From Deltaproteobacteria bacterium (GTDB taxonomy: Bacteria > Desulfobacterota > Desulfobacteria > Desulfobacterales > BuS5): a DNA stretch of 5,081 nucleotides. The DNA lies in contig JAGGWL010000333.1 of the NCBI GenBank assembly GCA_021157555.1, positions 1 to 5,081 on the forward strand, written 5' to 3'. Positions 1 through 5,024 of this stretch are shown here, piece after piece; within the stretch, counting starts at the first letter, position 1; every line of letters starts with the position of its first letter. The notes under the pieces are model-generated. The model worked only from the letters and a program-made list of their open reading frames with translations, was not told the origin of the DNA and searched no databases. The translations under genes and the position numbers were made by a program.

Positions 1-1
1 G

Positions 2-532
2 GTGGGAAGTATGTTGTCTATAAACAGTCTTAAGGAAGATTTGCATGTATCCCACGGCACGGTAAGCACATGGCTTGATTCGCTGACTAAACTTTACCTG
101 ATTTTTTCTTTGCGTCCGTGGCAAAGCAAAATTCATAAGGCTATTAAAAAAGAAAAAAAATACTATTTTTACGACTGGTCATATATTCCCGAAAAAAATA
201 AGGGTGCTCGTTTTGAAAATATGGTGGCTGTAGGACTCGACCGCATCTGCAATCAGCTTCGGGAAAACGGACTCGGTTTATATGAACTTTTTTTTGTGAG
301 AGACCTTTCAAAACGTGAAGTAGATTTTTTAATAGCCAAAGAAGGAACCCCTGTGCTGCTGCTTGAGGCCAAAACCAATAACCTGAAAATTTCCGGGTTT
401 GCTTTAAACCTGGCAAAAAAGCTGGGCGATATTCCAATCATTCAGTTGATTCATAAGCACGGTGTTTTGAAAAAATCGGGCAAAAATGCATATATCATTT
501 CCGCCGGTCATTTTTTTTCATGCTTTCCATGA
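2..532 (+). CDS. DUF4143-type ATPase (COG1373-like), C-terminal part, cut by window edge
   Basis: This is the C-terminal part of a predicted ATP-binding protein of the AAA-plus/DUF4143 type. Full members are about 380-400 residues with an N-terminal P-loop, so roughly half the protein lies left of the window. Numbering from the first full codon, residues 3-38 look like a winged-helix segment (SINSLKEDLHVSHGTVSTWL). They are followed by FYDWSYIP, RFENMVA (E72), and a restriction-endonuclease-like stretch, REVDFLI then LLLEAKTN, with D108, E122 and K124 spaced like a PD-(D/E)xK site. The reading frame is open to the edge, and the GTG at 2 and ATG at 11 are internal codons, not starts. The ending (SAGHFFSCFP) resembles the usual family C-terminus, so the stop is probably natural despite a T8 run at 511-518. 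Family members are common and poorly characterised; many occur in mobile or toxin-antitoxin-like settings. The biological role is unknown. Confidence 0.85.
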   Translation: MGSMLSINSLKEDLHVSHGTVSTWLDSLTKLYLIFSLRPWQSKIHKAIKKEKKYYFYDWSYIPEKNKGARFENMVAVGLDRICNQLRENGLGLYELFFVRDLSKREVDFLIAKEGTPVLLLEAKTNNLKISGFALNLAKKLGDIPIIQLIHKHGVLKKSGKNAYIISAGHFFSCFP

Positions 533-548
533 TGGGTTGAATAACAAA

Positions 549-590
549 TTGTCTTTAATCGAAAGACAAATAATGCTTGATTTGTCTTTC
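549..590. repeat. Nested inverted repeats forming two mutually exclusive hairpins
   Basis: Three related arms lie in a row. TTGTCTTT (549-556) pairs perfectly with AAAGACAA (562-569) around a 5-nt loop. The same middle arm, extended to GAAAGACAAAT (561-571), pairs perfectly over 11 bp with ATTTGTCTTTC (580-590) around an 8-nt loop. The two hairpins share the middle arm, so only one can form at a time. They lie 17 nt after the stop of the plus-strand ATPase and 129 nt past the stop of the convergent HNH gene. Transcription end signals would be expected here. On the minus strand the first hairpin is followed by TTTGTTATT, a weak U-tract; on the plus strand there is no U-tract. Function as a terminator is therefore only a possibility. 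The arms themselves are certain. Confidence 0.6.
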
Positions 591-650
591 AAATTGAGAC
601 GAATATTGTTTTGGAACAAGCAGGCTGCCCTAAGTTTTGGCCTGTTCGGG

Positions 651-682
651 GAACATACCCTACATTGAACATGCCCTACATT
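651..682. repeat. 2 x 16-bp tandem repeat in the convergent intergenic region
   Basis: GAACATACCCTACATT (651-666) is followed immediately by GAACATGCCCTACATT (667-682), differing at one base. Just left, TGTTC (643-647) and GAACA (651-655) can form a 5-bp stem with a GGG loop, so the first repeat unit overlaps a small hairpin. The rest of the 533-718 interval shows no credible gene. The repeat may be a remnant of a dispersed intergenic element, but one occurrence cannot show that. Confidence 0.65.
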
Positions 683-718
683 TTTTGTTTCGTTGTTTTT
701 CTGCAAAATCCAGAGTCC

Positions 719-997
719 CTAAACATACTCATCCCATTCCATGGGAAGGAGATTCTTTTTTGCATTATTGCATGCCTTGCAAGCAGTGACCAGGTTGCCT
801 TTGGTGCTTTTGCCTCCACGGGCCAGGGGCACAATATGATCCATGGTCAGATCTTTAGGTAAAATATTTTGTCCACAGTAATGGCATACCCCCTTGGCAA
901 TCCGCCGTTTCCACCATTGCGTTGCCCTGAGTTCACGCGCTTTGCGTTTCTCTATTTTAATATTAGCTTCATCAGGAAATTGTGTGTATGAATTCAT
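719..997 (-). CDS. Small HNH endonuclease-family protein
   Basis: A complete 92-residue protein with a compact HNH (beta-beta-alpha metal) fold. A basic, tryptophan-bearing N-terminal helix (KIEKRKARELRATQWWKRR, about 14-32) precedes CHYCG, then DHIVPLARGG carrying the catalytic His, then N-LVTACKACNNAKKN. The two CxxC pairs would bind a structural zinc and the DH/N/H positions would hold the catalytic metal. The ending LLPMEWDEY is a tail I recall in deltaproteobacterial small HNH proteins. Stand-alone proteins of this size usually carry no recognition domain, so the target is unknown. It follows the ATP-grasp gene on the same strand, separated by 99 bp that contain an inverted-repeat element. 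The ATG has no recognisable Shine-Dalgarno sequence (the upstream 24 bases are almost all A and T), so expression may be weak or leader-dependent. No immunity gene or secretion signal suggests a bacteriocin or a restriction system. Confidence 0.85.
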   Translation of the reverse strand: MNSYTQFPDEANIKIEKRKARELRATQWWKRRIAKGVCHYCGQNILPKDLTMDHIVPLARGGKSTKGNLVTACKACNNAKKNLLPMEWDEYV

Positions 998-1000
998 TTA

Positions 1001-1024
1001 TTTTTTATTTAGTTTTTTATTTAG
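1001..1024. repeat. Perfect 2 x 12-bp tandem repeat
   Basis: TTTTTTATTTAG occurs twice back to back (1001-1012 and 1013-1024), abutting and overlapping by three bases the left arm of the 85-bp inverted-repeat element. The last 7 bases, TATTTAG, occur a third time at 1105-1111, at the right end of that element. The tandem copy may come from slippage or from insertion-linked duplication. It forms the A-rich leader just before the HNH start codon on the minus strand. Confidence 0.6.
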
Positions 1025-1106
1025 TGCCCGAACGAAAACTAGAAAATTTTTTCAAGTTCAAGGAAGGAAAAAATTGGAAAAATTAGCAATTTTCGTTCAG
1101 GCACTA
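1022..1106. mobile_element. 85-bp MITE-like imperfect palindrome
   Basis: The outer arms TAGTGCCCGAACGAAAA (1022-1038) and TTTTCGTTCAGGCACTA (1090-1106) are inverted repeats of 17 bp with one mismatch (C1029 against A1099). An inner perfect 9-bp stem, AATTTTTTC (1045-1053) with GAAAAAATT (1067-1075), closes a 13-nt loop. The element has no coding capacity. The ends can be read two ways: a TA duplication flanking GTGCC...GGCAC, as Tc1/mariner-IS630 type MITEs leave, or TATTTAG direct repeats (1018-1024, 1105-1111) flanking an 80-bp core. In minus-strand RNA the one mismatch becomes a G-U wobble, so the transcript stem is continuous. No U-tract follows in either direction, so it is not a normal intrinsic terminator. 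The arms are seen directly; calling it mobile is inference. Confidence 0.5.
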
Positions 1107-1948
1107 TTTAGTCCCAGCCCGATGTTATTGAGCCAGTTTTTTATTTCTGTAACCAGTATATTATAATACTTTTCTGATCCGCCTAAACCTTTTCTCCCAA
1201 AGAAATAATTGATTTCCAGAAAAAAGGGGGTATCTTGGATATTTTTTGAAGCGAACAGGAAATCAAAACCGGCAAGGTTTATGCCGGTTTTTTTACAAAA
1301 AAGTTGTGTCTCTGTGCATGCTGCATGCTGCAGCTCAGGATCCGAGTAATGATCTATATGCGCTCCTTGTTTAATGGATGTGCAAAACAGATCGTCATTG
1401 TTTTGGATGCGCCAGTAAGAGATAAGCTTCTGACCTATTACAACGACACGCAAGGATTTGTTTAAAGAAGGTATAAGTTTTTGAATCATAAATCCTGACT
1501 GGCCTGTTTTTTCATATTCAACAGCTTTTTTCAATATAGAATCAAGCTCCTCCATTGATTGAACAAGAAAAACAGTATCACCTTCTCCGCCCCAGTCAAA
1601 TTTAAAGACAAGCGGCAATTGTATTGGAAGTGTTGAAAAAGTGCTGTCAAATTTATCTGTAAAGTCTTTGACTTTGTTAAAGCTTTCTGTTTGAGGATGT
1701 TTTGTTTTTGTTTTTTTAAATAGTTTGATTTCTCCTATTTTACTCGGGTATTCGAATCTTGCATCATAATCAGGGAATATATGCGATGTGTTATTTTTGG
1801 CTGCTTTGTAAAGGGCTTCTTTGCAGCCCTGAGGAAGAATAACGGCATCGGCCTTTTTAATTGCGTCAAGATCTTCATAGTCCGGTTCCCGACCGGCGCA
1901 GATAATATTTTTATCTCCGATAAAACAGGGATGAAACGAGAGAATCAT
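1097..1948 (-). CDS. RimK-like ATP-grasp domain protein
   Basis: A 283-residue soluble protein with an ATP-grasp fold, the class that activates a carboxylate as acyl phosphate and joins it to an amine or thiol. The N-terminal part (1-100) is a pre-ATP-grasp domain with AGREPDYEDLDAIKKADAVILPQGC. ATP-binding features follow: K116 in FKFDWGGEGD with its glycine loop (120-124), the hinge FMIQKLIP (153-160), R167 and R180, and KQGA (193-196). Mg ligands are probably D229 (GFDFLF) and E245/N247 (FFLEINYFFGRKGLGG). The substrate is unknown; RimK, glutathione synthetase-like and peptide ligases share this architecture. Its ATG shares one base with the era stop (TGATG), and AGG at 1957-1955 lies 6 nt upstream as a ribosome site inside era, so translation is probably coupled to Era. 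The last two codons and the stop lie within the right arm of the inverted-repeat element, so the native C-terminus may have been altered after NWLNNIG. Confidence 0.8.
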   Translation of the reverse strand: MILSFHPCFIGDKNIICAGREPDYEDLDAIKKADAVILPQGCKEALYKAAKNNTSHIFPDYDARFEYPSKIGEIKLFKKTKTKHPQTESFNKVKDFTDKFDSTFSTLPIQLPLVFKFDWGGEGDTVFLVQSMEELDSILKKAVEYEKTGQSGFMIQKLIPSLNKSLRVVVIGQKLISYWRIQNNDDLFCTSIKQGAHIDHYSDPELQHAACTETQLFCKKTGINLAGFDFLFASKNIQDTPFFLEINYFFGRKGLGGSEKYYNILVTEIKNWLNNIGLGLNSA

Positions 1949-2847
1949 CAGTAACCTAATTTTCTTAATGCTTTTGTGTCACTACTCCAGTTTTTCTGGA
2001 CTCTTACAAAAAGTTGGAGAAAAACGTGTGTCTGAAGCATACGTTCTATTTCTTTTCTGGCATCCTGTCCGATATTTTTGAGTTTGCTTCCTTTTTTTCC
2101 AATAATCATGCCTTTCTGGGAATTACGTTCAACATGAATAACAGCATCAATTTTAACCAGAGCTCCATTTTTTTCTTCAGAAAAAGTATCTATTGTAACT
2201 GCTGTTGAATATGGGATTTCCTGGCCGGTTAAACGGAAAACCTTTTCTCGTATCATTTCAGCCACAATAAATCTTTCAGGCTGATCAGTAAGAGAATCTT
2301 CCGGAAATAAAGGCGGCCCTTCCGGCAGTAGTTGTTCCATAACCGAAAGCAGTTCGTCAATCTGATCCCCGTGTTTTGCTGAAATTGGAACTATTGATTT
2401 AAAAGGGTATATTTTTGACCATTTATCAATAAGGACGAGGACCTTTTCTTTTTTTACAAGATCCGTCTTGTTCAAAGCAAGAATTACAGGCCGGTTCTCT
2501 TTTTTAAGCTTTTTTATAACAAATTCTTCTGATTCCTTATCATGCCTGGAAAGGTCTACTATAATCAAAATAATATCAACATCAGCCATTGTAGAGACTG
2601 CGGTTTCTACAATTATCTCGTTAAGTTTTCCCTTTGCCTTGTGTATTCCTGGTGTATCTATAAAAATTATTTGTGATGCCGGTCTGTGATGAATTCCCAG
2701 AATTCGATTTCGGGTTGTCTGCGGTTTTTTGGAAGTAATAGAAATTTTTTCTCCAAGTACCTTGTTTAATAAAGTAGATTTTCCCACGTTTGGTGCTCCG
2801 ATAATTGCCGCAAAACCGGATTTGAAATTTTTAAGTTTATCTGTCAT
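1948..2847 (-). CDS. era: GTPase Era
   Basis: Era is an essential or near-essential GTPase that binds the 3' end of 16S rRNA and helps mature the 30S subunit, partly at the inner membrane face. At 299 residues it has the usual family length and is complete. The GTPase domain shows G1 GAPNVGKS (17-24), the G2 region KPQTTRNRI (41-49), G3 DTPG (64-67) followed by the Era-typical IHKAKGKLNE, G4 NKTD (126-129) and G5 SAK (156-158). A linker with EMIREKVFRLTGQEIPYS leads to the C-terminal KH domain, with MIIGKKGSKLKNIG carrying the GxxG loop (250-253), and the family ending KNWSSDTKALRKLGY. AGGA (2855-2852) sits 4 nt before the ATG, a rather close ribosome site. The gene is 18 bp downstream of the NicO permease and overlaps the ATP-grasp gene by one base. 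Confidence 0.97.
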   Translation of the reverse strand: MTDKLKNFKSGFAAIIGAPNVGKSTLLNKVLGEKISITSKKPQTTRNRILGIHHRPASQIIFIDTPGIHKAKGKLNEIIVETAVSTMADVDIILIIVDLSRHDKESEEFVIKKLKKENRPVILALNKTDLVKKEKVLVLIDKWSKIYPFKSIVPISAKHGDQIDELLSVMEQLLPEGPPLFPEDSLTDQPERFIVAEMIREKVFRLTGQEIPYSTAVTIDTFSEEKNGALVKIDAVIHVERNSQKGMIIGKKGSKLKNIGQDARKEIERMLQTHVFLQLFVRVQKNWSSDTKALRKLGY

Positions 2848-2851
2848 TTTT

Positions 2852-2855
2852 TCCT
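2852..2855 (-). promoter_or_regulatory. Ribosome binding site of era
   Basis: On the minus strand AGGA stands 4 nt before the era ATG, within the 18-bp gap after the NicO permease. The spacing is short, but it is the only purine-rich match, and it supports the ATG at 2847. Confidence 0.55.
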
Positions 2856-2865
2856 AAAGTATGCC

Positions 2866-3783
2866 TTAAATGTTGGCGAATAAAAAAAGTAATCCTAATG
2901 TTGTCAATGCTGCTCCCGCAAATATCTCTATCCAGGACTCTACAAGGATTGCCGTTTTTTTGTTTTGTTGAGTTATATTAAATGAAGTAGCTTTACCTGA
3001 TATCGCGATTAGAATCACGCTTGACAGGGTAAGAGCCATGCCGATAGAAATAGCTATTCCTATTATTATCCCTAAACCAATTAAATCAAGTGATAACGCA
3101 AACAACATGACCATTATTACTCCCGGACACGGGATGCAGCCAACCACAAAAGCAGATAAAAGAGGCTTAACGTATTGCCTGGTTTGCTTATTATCAGAAT
3201 GGCATTGGTTTTTATCATTATTTTTTATCAGTTTATAAAGACTTTTAATAAAAATTCCCAATCCAAAACAAGCTATAATGCTGTAACTTATTATTTGAGT
3301 TATTCTGGTAACATGCTCAAGGTTATTGATAATACTCGTCTTTAAAATAATGCGTATAAAAAGTACAAAAAGAATACCTGAAAGGCCATGAAAGAGCGCT
3401 ATAAAATTACCGAACAGTATGCCATGAAGATATGAAGGTCGTTGAGATAATACATATGACAGGGCAATGATTTTACCATGCCCTAGACCTGCAGCATGGA
3501 TTACTCCATACATAAATGCAGCCATAACAAGAAAAAATAATGGTCGTATATTATCACCGGATTTGGCTTGCTTAAGGAGTAATGTTATTTTTTTTTTTAA
3601 CTGATATTGCCATGTAATTATTTTTACAAACAATTTATTTTTAGGGGCAGGCATGTAAACAGAATTTTGCTTTTCCGATTTTGCAGTAAACGGATTGGAG
3701 GCATCTGCCAAAGGAACCGGCGGAAAAGGGAGTAATGAAATTGTAAGCAACAATACACTCAGAATGATTATAGAATTTTTCAT
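2866..3783 (-). CDS. NicO/RcnA-family metal (nickel/cobalt-type) membrane transporter
   Basis: A 305-residue inner-membrane protein of the NicO family (COG2215), whose known members move Ni2+ or Co2+, mostly outward. A hydrophobic signal-like segment (about 4-20) is followed by a polar, probably periplasmic stretch (30-78). Hydrophobic helices then fall at about 82-98, 118-147, 160-181, 207-231, 232-262 and 280-304. Family signatures are HAAGLGHGK (96-104), H132 in ALFHGLSG, and GCIPCPG (215-221). The loop 186-206 is hydrophilic (KNNDKNQCHSDNKQ) with one Cys and one His, much poorer in His than the RcnA metal-sensing loop, so metal specificity cannot be read from it. The ATG overlaps the stop of the DUF1007 gene in ATGA, so the two are translationally coupled and probably act together. 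Direction and metal are inferred only from the family. Confidence 0.85.
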   Translation of the reverse strand: MKNSIIILSVLLLTISLLPFPPVPLADASNPFTAKSEKQNSVYMPAPKNKLFVKIITWQYQLKKKITLLLKQAKSGDNIRPLFFLVMAAFMYGVIHAAGLGHGKIIALSYVLSQRPSYLHGILFGNFIALFHGLSGILFVLFIRIILKTSIINNLEHVTRITQIISYSIIACFGLGIFIKSLYKLIKNNDKNQCHSDNKQTRQYVKPLLSAFVVGCIPCPGVIMVMLFALSLDLIGLGIIIGIAISIGMALTLSSVILIAISGKATSFNITQQNKKTAILVESWIEIFAGAALTTLGLLFLFANI

Positions 3784-4394
3784 TGCTTTATGCGAAAATT
3801 TAAAAATAATGCCCAGGGATTAATCATGTCATAGTATATTGATGTTGATTTATCTTCTTTAATAGCAGTTTTTACTTCAAATGATTCAGAATTATCTAAT
3901 GCTACCGGATTTTTTGTCGAAAAGAAAATAGCACTATAATAAGATGGATCATAAACAGCAACAGTAATATCTTTAAAGTTATTTGTGGCAGTTACATGAA
4001 AAGGCACAAAAAACTCATACCTTAACTTGTTATTTTTTAAAGTAGTTGAAAAATTTTTAGTAAATTTGATTGTAAAAGGTTTTTTGCCATTTTTTATAAA
4101 AGTAAAGTAGTTGTAGTTGGCCAGATAGGAAAACGCCTCTTTTTTTATTAGTGCAATCTCGTTTTTTTCTAAAGTTCCATTTTGATTTTTATCATAATCA
4201 CCAGCAATCATACTGGCAAACATATCATCAAAGTTCCATTGAATCTTAAAGCCTGCAAGCCCATTATCATCAAAAACAATTTTTATTCGCTGCACAATAA
4301 ATACATGCGGATGAGATTGAGCACTTCCGTAGAATATTGACAAAAGAATAATACTTATGACGGAAGCAATTATAAGTGTTGTTTTTTTGGACAT
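3780..4394 (-). CDS. DUF1007 periplasmic protein, partner of the NicO transporter
   Basis: A 204-residue exported protein of the DUF1007 family (COG3683), often annotated as the periplasmic component of an uncharacterised metal transport system. A Lys-rich start and a hydrophobic core (7-21) form a signal peptide; cleavage is likely near GSA25 or S27. The mature protein opens with HPHVF (28-32), the family hallmark and a possible metal site, then KIQWNFDDMF (50-59). Residues 68-79 (DKNQNGTLEKNE) match an EF-hand calcium loop, with D68, N70, N72, G73, L75 and E79 at positions 1, 3, 5, 6, 8 and 12. The C-terminal half is beta-rich, with VAVYDPSYYSAIFF near 145-158. The pairing with NicO (ATGA overlap) is a recurring arrangement and suggests delivery or sensing of metal on the periplasmic side. 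The start follows engB by 15 bp and lacks a clear Shine-Dalgarno sequence, the upstream bases being A-rich. Confidence 0.85.
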   Translation of the reverse strand: MSKKTTLIIASVISIILLSIFYGSAQSHPHVFIVQRIKIVFDDNGLAGFKIQWNFDDMFASMIAGDYDKNQNGTLEKNEIALIKKEAFSYLANYNYFTFIKNGKKPFTIKFTKNFSTTLKNNKLRYEFFVPFHVTATNNFKDITVAVYDPSYYSAIFFSTKNPVALDNSESFEVKTAIKEDKSTSIYYDMINPWALFLNFRIKQ

Positions 4395-4409
4395 TTTTTA
4401 TTTACTGAT

Positions 4410-5024
4410 TTATATTTTAGGATCAGCATTTAACAGGTTTTTTATTCCATCCCAAACTTTTTCTTTACCCAAACGTGTTTTTGTGGAAAAAAGAATCAGA
4501 GAATTTTTATCAATAGAAAGCGTTTTTGATATGGCTATGACTTGCTTTATCTGTTTTGTTTTTGAGAGCTTATCTGCCTTTGTAAGGACGAGGATAACAG
4601 GAATATCATAATGATTAAGCCAGTCGATAAAATTAAGTTCCTCAAGCCTGGGAGTACGGCGCAAATCCATTATTAAAACCACACCTTGCAGGGTCTCTCT
4701 TGTTGAAAGATATGTTTCAATCATCGGACCCCATGTTTTTCTTACAGATATCGGAACTTTTGCATATCCGAACCCTGGAAGATCAACAAAAACAAAGGCG
4801 CTGTTAATCATGAAAAAATTAACAAGCTGAGTACGCCCGGGCGTGGAACTTGTTTTGACAAGTCGTTTTCTATTGATCAGTCCATTAATCAAAGAAGATT
4901 TGCCCACATTTGAGCGTCCGGCAAATGCTATTTCAGGTAAACCTGTATCAGGATACTGAGACGGTTTTACTGCACTTGTAATAAATTCGGATGATTTTAT
5001 TATCATACTTTTTAAACGTCTCAA
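4410..5024 (-). CDS. engB: Ribosome-biogenesis GTPase EngB/YsxC/YihA
   Basis: EngB is a small TrmE-Era-EngA-EngB-type GTPase needed for late assembly of the 50S subunit; the family is usually about 195-215 residues. From the TTG at 5024 the protein has 204 residues: G1 GRSNVGKS (36-43), switch I STPGRTQ (60-66), G3 DLPGFGYAKV (81-90), G4 TKADK (148-152), G5 FSTKT (179-183), and the family motif DLRRTPRLEELNFIDWL (120-136). Two starts are possible. TTG (5024) has AAGG (5032-5029) 4 nt upstream and overlaps the previous stop as TTGA. ATG (5006) gives MIIKSSEFITSAVKPSQYP, closer to the normal family N-terminus, but has only GAG 13 nt upstream. I list the longer form; the shorter, 198-residue form is equally credible. 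The in-frame stop at 5033-5031 rules out anything longer. Confidence 0.96.
   Translation of the reverse strand: MRRLKSMIIKSSEFITSAVKPSQYPDTGLPEIAFAGRSNVGKSSLINGLINRKRLVKTSSTPGRTQLVNFFMINSAFVFVDLPGFGYAKVPISVRKTWGPMIETYLSTRETLQGVVLIMDLRRTPRLEELNFIDWLNHYDIPVILVLTKADKLSKTKQIKQVIAISKTLSIDKNSLILFSTKTRLGKEKVWDGIKNLLNADPKI

Noticed and set aside
2..13. GTG at 2 or ATG at 11 as the start of the DUF4143 gene
   Set aside because: The frame is open to the window edge and the first residues already match the middle of the family (winged-helix region), so the gene begins outside the window.
144..441. Minus-strand frames inside the DUF4143 gene
   Set aside because: They are antisense shadows of a well-supported coding region.
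511..518. T8 run as a frameshift site truncating the DUF4143 protein
   Set aside because: The residues after the run (SCFP) match the expected C-terminal pattern, so no frameshift is needed.
486..862. Small reading frames on both strands across the intergenic gap (for example 486-668, 518-706 and 611-862)
   Set aside because: They run through hairpins and tandem repeats or overlap the HNH gene, have no ribosome sites and resemble no known family.
1022..1075. A promoter for the HNH gene inside the palindrome
   Set aside because: On the minus strand TTGAAC and TAGTTT are only 14 bp apart, and no other pair fits both a -35 and a -10 box at normal spacing.
1022..1106. The palindrome as a Rho-independent terminator
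   Set aside because: The stem is AT-rich inside and is followed by A-rich RNA on the minus strand and by UUUAGUCCC on the plus strand, with no proper U-tract.
894..1166. A 90-residue plus-strand frame across the inverted-repeat element
   Set aside because: It overlaps the HNH gene antisense and the palindrome, and its low-complexity Phe/Ser-rich sequence is what T-rich DNA gives by chance.
1315..1335. Repeated GCATGCT palindromic stretch
   Set aside because: It lies in the ATP-grasp coding region, encodes LQHAACTE in frame and is short enough to be chance codon repetition.
2014..4611. Plus-strand frames opposite era, NicO, DUF1007 and engB
   Set aside because: Each lies fully or mainly opposite a conserved gene and has no recognisable domain.
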